The position numbers and the translations under genes are program-made. The notes under the pieces were generated by a model, which saw only the letters and a list, made by a program, of their open reading frames with translations, was not told the DNA's origin and searched no databases. DNA of 64,000 nucleotides from Oceaniglobus trochenteri (GTDB lineage Bacteria; Pseudomonadota; Alphaproteobacteria; Rhodobacterales; Rhodobacteraceae), in NCBI RefSeq assembly GCF_020529025.1, contig NZ_JACNMM010000016.1, positions 20,702-84,701 of the forward strand. The letters run 5' to 3'. Shown piece by piece: positions 1 through 6,734 of the stretch (the stretch's first letter is position 1; every line of letters begins with the position of its first letter).

Positions 1-353
1 ACGAGGCCCGCAGCCTGCGTGAGGAGGCTCAGACCCTTCTGGCATCCTACGAGCGCAAGCAGGGCGAAGTTCAGGCCCAGGCCGACCGTATCGTCGCCGC
101 CGCCAAGGAGGAGGCCGACAGTGCCGCCGCCAAGGCCAAGGCCGACCTCGAGGTTTCGATCCAGCGGCGTCTGCGTGCAGCGGAAGAGCAGATCGAATCG
201 GCACAGAGCAACGCCGTGAAGGAAGTGCGCGACCGCGCGATCCAGGTGGCTGTCGCTGCTGCGGCCGATGTGCTGACCAAGCAGACCGATGGCAAGCGGG
301 CATCGGCCCTGATCGACGATTCGATCAAGACGGTCGAGGCCAAGCTGCACTGA
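1..353 (+). CDS. atpF: F0F1 ATP synthase subunit b, C-terminal part (5' end outside window)
   Basis: Peripheral-stalk subunit of the F0F1 ATP synthase, linking membrane F0 to catalytic F1. The visible 116 residues, read in frame from base 3, are an uninterrupted charged alpha-helix rich in Ala, Glu, Lys and Arg (for example KEEADSAAAKAKADLEV), ending in VEAKLH and TGA at 351-353. That composition and end are typical of b/b' subunits. The N-terminal membrane helix lies upstream of the window. Because no ATP synthase gene follows and a terminator comes about 30 bases later, this is probably the last gene of the F0 operon, which in this group is atpF (b) rather than b'. The choice of b over b' is inference. 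Confidence 0.8.
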   Translation, partial: EARSLREEAQTLLASYERKQGEVQAQADRIVAAAKEEADSAAAKAKADLEVSIQRRLRAAEEQIESAQSNAVKEVRDRAIQVAVAAAADVLTKQTDGKRASALIDDSIKTVEAKLH

Positions 354-380
354 TCGCAGCGTCTGGTGTAGAATTTGGAA

Positions 381-413
381 AAGGCCCGGGGCGGATGCTC
401 CGGGCCTTTTTCC
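381..413 (+). terminator. Rho-independent terminator after atpF
   Basis: A GC-rich stem (AAGGCCCGG pairing with CCGGGCCTT around a short loop) is followed directly by a run of T. It lies 28 bases past the atpF stop and fits the end of the F0 operon. Confidence 0.8.
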
Positions 414-482
414 TTGGGGCGCCTCTCTTGCCTGAGGTTGCGCCCTTGGTGGGCGCCGGACTGGGGCGCTGCCCCAGACCCC

Positions 483-505
483 GGGATATTTCAGGACCAA
501 AGATG
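483..505 (+). repeat. Dispersed intergenic repeat, copy 1
   Basis: GGGATATTTCAGGACCAAAG followed by ATG, preceded by a GC-rich stretch (CGCTGCCCCAGACCCC). The same core recurs at 40.2 kb and, more diverged, at 35.8, 41.9, 49.0 and 61.7 kb, always between genes. This copy lies just past the 3' end of the minus-strand GntR gene. Confidence 0.7.
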
Positions 506-512
506 GGGGCAC

Positions 513-1274
513 CTAGCGGGCCTGTTCGTGTTCCAGCCTTTGGCGCGCGATGGTTTCGTTGCGTTCCGCTGCGTGCTGGTCGCTGAGGGCCGTGCGGACA
601 TAATCGAGATGGGTTTCGATGGCGGCCCGGGCGGCTGCCGGATCGCGGGCCTGGAGCGCGGCGTTGATGAGGCGGTGCTGGTCGAGCAGCATGGCGCGGG
701 TGGTGCGTTGCTTGAACATCACCTGCCTGTTGTAGAAGACGCCCTGGCGCAGCAGGTCGTACATCGAGCGCATCATGTGCAGCATCACGACATTATGGCC
801 GGCCTCGATGATGGCAAGGTGGAAGGCGGCGTCGAGCTGCGAGTCCTGTTCGGGGTCGCCGCTGCTGTGCTCCATCTTTTCCAGCAGGGTCTGGACCAGC
901 CGCAGATCGGTTTCGGTGCCGTGGCGGGCGGCGCGTTCAGCGGCCAGCCCCTCCATGTCGCGGCGGAAGGCGATGTAGTCGAAGACTGCCTCGGGGTGGG
1001 CGGAGAAGAGTTGGGTCAGGGCCGGGGGGAAGGCGGCGCCCAGGCTGGCGGAAACGAAGATGCCTGCATTGGCCCGGCTTTCCAGCAGGCCGCGCGATTG
1101 CAGGGCGGCGATTGCCTCGCGCAGGGAGGGGCGGGAGACGCCCAGTTTCTCGGCAAGGTCGCGTTCGGAGGGAAGCCTTTCGCCGGGGCGCAGGATGCCG
1201 CGCAGGATCAGCAGTTCGATCTGGCGCACCACGGCGCCGGATAGCTTTTCGGGCTGCACCCTCTGAAACGGCAT
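513..1274 (-). CDS. GntR family regulator, FadR/FCD subfamily
   Basis: DNA-binding metabolite-responsive regulator of 253 residues. Residues about 10-75 form the winged helix-turn-helix (GERLPSERDLAEKLGVSRPS, then LREAIAALQSRGLLE). The rest is a helical FCD ligand-binding domain with the usual histidines and acidic residues (AAFHLAIIEAGHN; ETHLDYVRTAL). The overall layout resembles PdhR/LldR-type regulators of carboxylate metabolism, but the effector cannot be read from sequence. ATG at 1274 is the only start giving a complete HTH. It is a single gene, convergent with atpF. An inverted repeat 22 bases upstream of the start suggests autoregulation. Confidence 0.85.
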   Translation of the reverse strand: MPFQRVQPEKLSGAVVRQIELLILRGILRPGERLPSERDLAEKLGVSRPSLREAIAALQSRGLLESRANAGIFVSASLGAAFPPALTQLFSAHPEAVFDYIAFRRDMEGLAAERAARHGTETDLRLVQTLLEKMEHSSGDPEQDSQLDAAFHLAIIEAGHNVVMLHMMRSMYDLLRQGVFYNRQVMFKQRTTRAMLLDQHRLINAALQARDPAAARAAIETHLDYVRTALSDQHAAERNETIARQRLEHEQAR

Positions 1275-1295
1275 GGTCTGGGCCCCCGGTTGAAT

Positions 1296-1314
1296 TGGTC
1301 AAACGATATGACCA
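1296..1314. promoter_or_regulatory. Putative operator of the GntR/FadR regulator
   Basis: Perfect inverted repeat TGGTCA-N7-TGACCA, 22 bases upstream of the regulator's start codon. TGGTC/GACCA half-sites resemble the TTGGT/ACCAA half-sites known for FadR/PdhR-type regulators, although the spacing here is wider. Autoregulation is inference. Confidence 0.5.
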
Positions 1315-1340
1315 GCGGCGAAAGGGGGCAAGGGCAACGA

Positions 1341-1369
1341 AAAAGGCCGGGCGCTGTGGCCCGGCCTTT
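1341..1369 (-). terminator. Terminator of the OmpA-like gene
   Basis: Stem AAAGGCCGGGC / GCCCGGCCTTT with a short loop. Read on the minus strand it ends in a T run, 20 bases beyond the stop codon of the OmpA-like lipoprotein gene. Confidence 0.75.
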
Positions 1370-1389
1370 CCCTGCATCTGCTGTCCCGA

Positions 1390-2043
1390 TCAGTTGGTCG
1401 GGCGGATGATGATGTCGACGCGGCGGTTCTGCGCCCGGCCATCGGGGGTGAGGTTCGAGGCGAGGGGGCTGTCTTCGCCCATGCCCACGGCGCGCAGGCG
1501 CGATGATGACACGCCGTTCGAGGCCAGGATCGCAGTGACGGCCTGGGCGCGGCGCTGGGATAGGTCCAGATTGTAGGCGCTGGAGCCGGTGTTGTCGGTG
1601 TGGCCCTGAACCTCGACCACCGAATTCGGGTAGCGGTTGAGGTTGGCGGCCAGCACACCAAGATCGCTGCGCAGCCCGCTGGCGACGGCTGTGCTGTCGG
1701 TGGCGAAGAGGATGTCCTGGGGCATGCGCACCAGAAGATCGTTGCCGCGGTTCACGACCTCGATCTGGCCATTGCCGAAGTCGCCACGCAGTTCCGCCGC
1801 CTGCTTGTCGAGGATGTTGCCGACAACGGCACCACCGGCGGCGCCGATGGCCGCGCCGATGGCGGCGTTCTTCAGGCGGTCGCTGCCGCTTTCCTTGGTG
1901 CCGCCCAGAACGGCGCCGATGGCGGCACCGGTCAGCGCGCCGGTGCGGGTGCGGTTGGGATCGCCTGTCATCGGGTCGGTACAGGCCGTCAGGGCAAAGG
2001 TGCCTGCGGTCGCGGCCAGAAGGGCATATCGTTTAGAAATCAT
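1390..2043 (-). CDS. OmpA family lipoprotein with glycine-zipper region
   Basis: Outer-membrane lipoprotein of 217 residues that probably anchors the envelope to peptidoglycan. MISKRYALLAATAGTFALTAC is a lipoprotein signal with lipobox LTAC, so the mature protein starts at Cys21. A glycine/alanine-rich segment follows (TGALTGAAIGAVLGG; AAIGAAIGAAGGAVVGNIL), typical of YiaD-like proteins. The C-terminal half is an OmpA peptidoglycan-binding domain with VEVQGHTDNTGSSAYN and LSQRRAQAV. ATG at 2043 was chosen over an upstream in-frame ATG at 2103 because it begins the signal peptide and has GAGGAC a few bases upstream. It is a single gene with its own terminator. Confidence 0.9.
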   Translation of the reverse strand: MISKRYALLAATAGTFALTACTDPMTGDPNRTRTGALTGAAIGAVLGGTKESGSDRLKNAAIGAAIGAAGGAVVGNILDKQAAELRGDFGNGQIEVVNRGNDLLVRMPQDILFATDSTAVASGLRSDLGVLAANLNRYPNSVVEVQGHTDNTGSSAYNLDLSQRRAQAVTAILASNGVSSSRLRAVGMGEDSPLASNLTPDGRAQNRRVDIIIRPTN

Positions 2044-2159
2044 TTTGTCCTCGCTCGAATTTCGACACATCTCCAACGTGTGATATAGGCCATCGGGTTC
2101 CATACCTGACAGGAAGAAATGCGCCGTCGGCGGATGATCGCCGCACGTTTGCGTGTGGT

Positions 2160-3005
2160 TCAGAGATCGGTGACGGCCGATTCATGGGCCAGCATGGCGC
2201 GTTTCACCGGCAGGCCCCAGTGATAGCCCCCCAATCCGCCGGATTTGCGCAGGGCCCGGTGGCAGGGAATCAGCCAGCTTACGGGGTTGCGGCCCACGGC
2301 GGTGCCCACGGCGCGTACGGCCTTGGGGTTGCCGATGCTCTGGGCGATGTCGCCATAGGTGGTGACATGGCCGGTGGGCACGGTCAGCAGCGCTTCCCAG
2401 ACCTGCAACTGGAAGGGCGCCCCGATCAGGTAAAGCGGCGTGGGGTCATCGCCCGCCGCCGCCCCGAAGGCCGAACGCACCCAGGGGCGCAGCATTCCCG
2501 CGTCTTCGCGAAAGGTGGCGCGGGGCCAGCGCGCCATCAGGTCGTCGCGGGCTGCCGCTTCGCCGGTTTCCGCGGTGAAGGCCATGCCGCAGATGCCCCT
2601 TTCGGTGCCCAAGACAAGGGCAGGGCCGAAGGGGCTGTCGAAGAGACCATGGCGGATGGTCAGCTCCGCGCCCTGGCGGGCGAAATCGCCCGGCGACATG
2701 GATTCCCAGCGCAGGAAAAGATCGTGCAGCCGTGCATTGCCCGAAAGCCCCACGGCATCGGCGGTGGCCAGCGTCGTGTGCCTGTCGCGCAGCAGGGTCT
2801 TGGCATGGCCCAGCCGCAGGTATTGCTGAAACCGCTTGGGCGAAATTCCGACCCAGCGCGAGAAGACCCGCTGGAAATGTGCCGGCGACAGGTTCATGTC
2901 ACGGGCGATATCCTCAAGCGTCAGGTCGCGGCCTTCGGGGGCGTCCAGGCGTTCGATGGCGCGGCGCATCAGCGGCCAGTAATAACTTTGCTCGATATCT
3001 GACAT
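2160..3005 (-). CDS. Ada-like fusion: AraC HTH plus O6-methylguanine-DNA methyltransferase
   Basis: DNA repair protein of 281 residues that removes alkyl groups from O6-methylguanine. Residues about 10-105 form an AraC-type helix-turn-helix (LTLEDIARDMNLSPAHFQRV, then SPKRFQQYLRLGHAKTLL). The C-terminal domain is a methyltransferase with active-site PCHR in SWLIPCHRALRKSGGLGGY and a helical DNA-binding stretch FQLQVWEALLTVPTGHVTTY. The N-terminal zinc/methylphosphotriester domain of E. coli Ada, with its second acceptor cysteine, is absent, so methylphosphotriester-triggered activation as in Ada is not expected. ATG at 3005 starts MSDIEQSYYWPLM; an upstream in-frame extension lacks family similarity. 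It is divergent from nth. Confidence 0.88.
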   Translation of the reverse strand: MSDIEQSYYWPLMRRAIERLDAPEGRDLTLEDIARDMNLSPAHFQRVFSRWVGISPKRFQQYLRLGHAKTLLRDRHTTLATADAVGLSGNARLHDLFLRWESMSPGDFARQGAELTIRHGLFDSPFGPALVLGTERGICGMAFTAETGEAAARDDLMARWPRATFREDAGMLRPWVRSAFGAAAGDDPTPLYLIGAPFQLQVWEALLTVPTGHVTTYGDIAQSIGNPKAVRAVGTAVGRNPVSWLIPCHRALRKSGGLGGYHWGLPVKRAMLAHESAVTDL

Positions 3006-3137
3006 GGGGTGCCTTTCTGTCGTTGCGGTCAGAATAGGCGCGCCATGCCCGCTGCGCGATCCGGTTTTTGCGCATTGGCGCCCGGTTCGGGGCAATCCGG
3101 GCTTGTTTGGTCCCGGGCGCTTGGGCATTAGGGGGGC

Positions 3138-3782
3138 ATGGCGAAACAGCTTTCCTATCGCACGATCCACGAGATCTTTGCCCGGTTCCAGGCCGCCGAG
3201 CCGGAGCCCAAGGGCGAGCTTGAGCATGTGAACCTGTTCACGCTGGTGGTGGCCGTCGCGCTGAGCGCGCAGGCCACCGATGCCGGGGTGAACAAGGCGA
3301 CGCGCAAGTTGTTCGCCCTGGCCGACACGCCCGAAAAGATGCTGGAGCTGGGCGAGGAAGGCGTGACCGAGCATATCAAGACCATTGGCCTGTTTCGCAA
3401 CAAGGCGAAGAACGTCATCAAGCTCAGCCGCCTTCTGGTGGATGAATACGACGGTCAGGTGCCGTCGTCGCGCGCCGCGCTGCAATCGCTGCCCGGCGTC
3501 GGGCGCAAGACAGCCAACGTGGTGCTGAACATGTGGTTCGGCATTCCGGCGCAGGCGGTCGATACCCACATCTTCCGCCTTGGCAACCGCAGCGGAATCG
3601 CGCCGGGGCGCAATGTCGACGTGGTGGAACGCGCCATCGAAGACAACATCCCCGCCGAGTTCCAGCAGCACGCCCACCACTGGATGATCTTGCACGGACG
3701 CTATGTCTGCCTGGCGCGCAAACCCAAATGCGCCGCCTGCCTGATCCGCGATCTCTGCGCCTACGAGGATAAGAACCTATGA
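3138..3782 (+). CDS. nth: Endonuclease III (DNA glycosylase/AP lyase)
   Basis: Base-excision repair enzyme that removes oxidised pyrimidines and nicks the abasic site. At 214 residues it is of normal family length. The helix-hairpin-helix LPGVGRKTANVVLN carries the catalytic Lys, and the catalytic Asp lies in AQAVDTHIFRL. The C-terminus keeps the 4Fe-4S pattern C-x6-C-x2-C-x5-C (CLARKPKCAACLIRDLC). Its stop overlaps the start of the following kinase (ATGA at 3779-3782), so the two are translationally coupled. It sits back to back with the Ada-like gene, giving a small DNA-repair neighbourhood. Confidence 0.95.
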   Translation: MAKQLSYRTIHEIFARFQAAEPEPKGELEHVNLFTLVVAVALSAQATDAGVNKATRKLFALADTPEKMLELGEEGVTEHIKTIGLFRNKAKNVIKLSRLLVDEYDGQVPSSRAALQSLPGVGRKTANVVLNMWFGIPAQAVDTHIFRLGNRSGIAPGRNVDVVERAIEDNIPAEFQQHAHHWMILHGRYVCLARKPKCAACLIRDLCAYEDKNL

Positions 3783-4771
3783 AGAAGTTTCAGGTTGTCG
3801 GTATCGGCAACGCAATGGTCGATGTGCTGGCCTCGTGCGACGATGCCTTCCTGGCCGAAAACGGTGTCGAGAAGGGCATCATGCAGCTGACCGACATGGC
3901 GCGCGGGGTCGAGCTTTACGGCAAGATCGGCCCGGCCAAGGAGATCAGCGGCGGTTCGGCGGCCAATACCATCGCGGGGATCGCGCATCTTGGCGGGCGG
4001 GCCGCCTATGTGGGCAAGGTGAAGGACGATCAACTGGGCGCGATCTTTGCCCATGACCTGCGCGCGCAGGGGGTCAGCTATGAAACCGCCATGGCCGGCC
4101 CCGAGGCCGATGGCGAAACCGGGCGCTGCATCGTTCTGGTGACGCCGGATGGCGAGCGGTCGATGAACACCTACCTTGGCGTGACCGAGTTTCTGGCGCC
4201 AAGCGACATCGACGAGGCCCGGATGGCCGAGGCCGAGTGGATCTACCTTGAAGGCTATCGCTTTGACGGGCCCGACAGCCACGCCGCCTTTGCCAAGGCC
4301 ATCGCGGCCTGCAAGGGGGCGGGGGGCAAGGTTTCGCTTACGCTGTCCGATCCCTTCTGCGTGTCGCGCCACCGTGAGGCCTTCCGCGCCTTGATCCGCG
4401 ATCACGCCGACCTGCTGTTCTGCAACCGCGCGGAAATGCTGTCGATGTACGAGACCGAGGATTTCGACGCCGCGCTGGCAAAGGCCGCGTCCGAGGTGGC
4501 CATGGTCGCCTGTACCGACAGCGAGAACGGCGCCCACATCCTGACGGGCGGGCAGCGTTGGCACGTTCCGGCGACGAAGGTGAAGGTGGTCGATGCCACG
4601 GGCGCGGGCGATCTGTTCGCCGGGGCGTTCCTCTGGGCGCTGTGCGAAGGCATGTCCCCCGAGGATTGCGGGCGCGCCGGTTGCATCGCGGCGGGCGAGG
4701 TGATTTCCCATATCGGAGCCCGGGCCGAAACCGATCTGACCGCCCTGTTCAAGCGGCACGGGCTGGGCTGA
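3779..4771 (+). CDS. PfkB-family carbohydrate kinase, adenosine kinase-like
   Basis: ATP-dependent kinase of the ribokinase/PfkB superfamily, 330 residues. The N-terminal signature is EISGGSAANTIAGIAHLGG and the C-terminal signature is VVDATGAGDLFAGAFL, with the catalytic Asp of the DATGAGD anion hole. The form starting MKKFQVVGIGNAMVDVLA, with substrate loop TGRCIVLVTPDGERSMNTYLG, matches proteins annotated as adenosine kinase in alphaproteobacteria, which would make purine salvage its role. Other nucleoside or sugar substrates cannot be excluded. The start overlaps the nth stop by four bases. Confidence 0.85.
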   Translation: MKKFQVVGIGNAMVDVLASCDDAFLAENGVEKGIMQLTDMARGVELYGKIGPAKEISGGSAANTIAGIAHLGGRAAYVGKVKDDQLGAIFAHDLRAQGVSYETAMAGPEADGETGRCIVLVTPDGERSMNTYLGVTEFLAPSDIDEARMAEAEWIYLEGYRFDGPDSHAAFAKAIAACKGAGGKVSLTLSDPFCVSRHREAFRALIRDHADLLFCNRAEMLSMYETEDFDAALAKAASEVAMVACTDSENGAHILTGGQRWHVPATKVKVVDATGAGDLFAGAFLWALCEGMSPEDCGRAGCIAAGEVISHIGARAETDLTALFKRHGLG

Positions 4772-4867
4772 CCCTTCCGGCGAACGGCATTTGTCATGCA
4801 GTTTTCGTTGCGCGGTGAAAAACTGTCGCTACTCTGATCCCATTGTTTACCGGGATTGGAGGATGTC

Positions 4868-5731
4868 ATGGCTTTTCGAAGTGCGTCTTTTTTCACATCC
4901 GCCCTCTGCATCGCCGTGATGCTGATCGGCGGGCCCGGCGCGGCACAATTGGCCCGCCCGGCAGAGGGTGTCGGCATAGCGGTTGACGGGGCCACCCCGA
5001 CGCCCGCGCCCACCCCGGCCCCTGCGCCAGCGCCAAACCCGGCCCCGGCGCCAAACCCGAACCCGGCACCCGCACCCGCGCCGAACCCGGTGCCGCCGCC
5101 GGTGCCCGCCCCCAACCCCGGCCCGCCGCCGGTGCCGCCACCCCCCGAACCCGAACCGGTGAAGGAACTGGCCTATCACATCGTGATCAACGGACAGCCG
5201 CAGGGGCCGTTCAACGCCGAACAGCTCAAGGCCAAGGTGGCCAGCGGCGATCTGGTGCGCAGTTCACTGGTCTGGACGGCGGGCATGACCGATTGGGAGG
5301 AAGCGGCAAAGGTGCCCGACCTCGTGGGCATCCTTGCCTCGGTCCCGCCCAAGCCGAAGTTCGATGCCGCCGCCTTCATCGCCGGGGTCTGGGTGGCCGA
5401 CCCACAGCAGACGCAGATCCCCAACATCGGGCCGGCCACGGTGAACGCGCGCACGACCTATAACCGCGATGGCACCTATTCCTTCCTTGGCACCGTCGAC
5501 GCGATGATACAGGGCTATCCGACCCGTCAGACCATCACCAGCGACGGCACCTATACCGCGAAGGAACAGGGGCCCGGCAAGATCCTGATCACGCCCAACG
5601 GCATGATCACCTACAGCATGGCGGGTCAGCAGCCGCGGACGGATTCCAACAACACGCCCTTCGTCGTGACGATCGCGGATCAGGACACCCTGGTCAGCGA
5701 CGATGGAACCCGGTCGCGCCGGCTTCGCTGA
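4868..5731 (+). CDS. Secreted or periplasmic protein with Pro/Ala/Asn-rich linker and GYF_2 domain
   Basis: Function unknown; 287 residues. A Sec signal peptide (MAFRSASFFTSALCIAVMLIGGPGAA) is followed by about 60 residues of low-complexity PAPxPAP/PNPAP repeats, then a GYF_2 domain at about residues 95-160 (YHIVINGQPQGPFNAEQL, SGDLVRSSLVWTAGMTDWEEA). The C-terminal 120 residues (FIAGVWVADPQQTQ; YNRDGTYSFLGTV; DGTYTAKEQGPGKILITPNG) look like a small beta-rich lipocalin-like or DUF domain. GYF domains usually bind proline-rich peptides, so self-association or capture of proline-rich partners is possible; this is inference. ATG at 4868 has TTGGAGG at good spacing; an in-frame TTG at 4856 would place the start inside that ribosome-binding site. 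Confidence 0.8.
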   Translation: MAFRSASFFTSALCIAVMLIGGPGAAQLARPAEGVGIAVDGATPTPAPTPAPAPAPNPAPAPNPNPAPAPAPNPVPPPVPAPNPGPPPVPPPPEPEPVKELAYHIVINGQPQGPFNAEQLKAKVASGDLVRSSLVWTAGMTDWEEAAKVPDLVGILASVPPKPKFDAAAFIAGVWVADPQQTQIPNIGPATVNARTTYNRDGTYSFLGTVDAMIQGYPTRQTITSDGTYTAKEQGPGKILITPNGMITYSMAGQQPRTDSNNTPFVVTIADQDTLVSDDGTRSRRLR

Positions 5732-5737
5732 CCGGTT

Positions 5738-5760
5738 GCGCCGCGCGGTCTGCGCGGCGC
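5738..5760. terminator. Hairpin between convergent genes
   Basis: Perfect 9-bp stem GCGCCGCGC / GCGCGGCGC with a 5-base loop, between the stops of the GYF_2 gene and the sulfotransferase gene. There is no T run on either side, so it could be a weak terminator or a 3'-end stabiliser. Confidence 0.5.
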
Positions 5761-5770
5761 TGCCGGGCCG

Positions 5771-6589
5771 TCAATCGCCCAGCTTGGCGTGCACCTCGTC
5801 CAGGTCGATTTCGCCGATGGGCATCTTGTTGGCCGGATTGTCGAAATCATAACGGAACAGTTCGAAGTCGCGTTTGTAGATCTCGCGCACCAGGTGCATC
5901 GACAGGTCGTCGAAGTAATCCTCGACCGGGTGCGCCCGCTTGGGGCCGTGGCCCTCGGATTCGTTGAACCGGGGAATGTCGGACAGCACCACGGGATGCG
6001 GCGTTTCGATCCGGTTCAGGACGTCCTGCATCCCGTCGTTGAACCTCTCGGTCCAGAAGATGCTGTCATACCGCCCGCCGTTGACGATGAATGTCGAAAC
6101 ATGGCCGGACATGGCCGACCAGTGAATGTCGGGGTCCATGGGTTTGCGCCAACGGATGGTATCGCGCACGAACAGAAGGAAACGGCGGAACGAACGGATC
6201 TGGTCGAAATCGTCCTGCCCGTCGTCGCCGCCCACCTCGATCCCGTATTTCTGGATCAGCAGCGGCACGAGGTTGCCGCGATAGCGTTTGCCGTTGCGCT
6301 GTATGCCGCAGATCTTGTCGAAAAAGCTGGACAGGACGCGGGTATAGGGGTTGCGCACGCAGGTGAAGGCGGGGGCGCTGTGGTTCTGCACGGCGCGGGT
6401 GATCAGGGGCTGGCTTTCGTCGATGGCCCATTTGTGCAGCCCCGAGGTGGCATCATGGATGTCGCCGTCGAAGAACCGACCGTGATCGGAATAATAGAGG
6501 ATCTGCCCGATCGTCGAACAGGCACATTTCGGGACGACGCGATAGACAACGCTTTCGCTTGTCGTCATCCAGGTTCCGGGAAACCCCAT
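5771..6589 (-). CDS. Sulfotransferase family 2-like protein
   Basis: Probable PAPS-dependent sulfotransferase of 272 residues, acting on a carbohydrate or other polymer. The 5'-phosphosulfate loop is VPKCACSTIGQIL, and the 3'-phosphate site is CVRNPYTRVLSSFFDK, the R-x-P-x3-R-x2-S pattern of this superfamily. A conserved SDIPRFNES segment lies near the C-terminus. ATG at 6589 has AAGGAG 11 bases upstream; an alternative in-frame TTG at 6628 would add 13 residues without family similarity. It is divergent from a GT14 glycosyltransferase, an arrangement that suggests both act on the same surface glycan. The substrate is unknown. Confidence 0.8.
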   Translation of the reverse strand: MGFPGTWMTTSESVVYRVVPKCACSTIGQILYYSDHGRFFDGDIHDATSGLHKWAIDESQPLITRAVQNHSAPAFTCVRNPYTRVLSSFFDKICGIQRNGKRYRGNLVPLLIQKYGIEVGGDDGQDDFDQIRSFRRFLLFVRDTIRWRKPMDPDIHWSAMSGHVSTFIVNGGRYDSIFWTERFNDGMQDVLNRIETPHPVVLSDIPRFNESEGHGPKRAHPVEDYFDDLSMHLVREIYKRDFELFRYDFDNPANKMPIGEIDLDEVHAKLGD

Positions 6590-6734
6590 GGCAATTCCAT
6601 CTCCTTGCTTGCCCCGTTTATGTGACAACGCCGCGCGAATGCACAGAAAAATCCCGCTGTTGCGGTCGTCAGGCTGACTTTTCCCCGTTAGGGGTTAAAA
6701 CAATACCAGCAAGAATGGCAGTACCGTCGCTCGA

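Noticed and set aside
5000..5160. Repetitive GC-rich stretch that could be a tandem-repeat element or short CRISPR
   Set aside because: Units are irregular and encode a Pro/Ala/Asn linker in frame between a signal peptide and a GYF_2 domain; no spacers.
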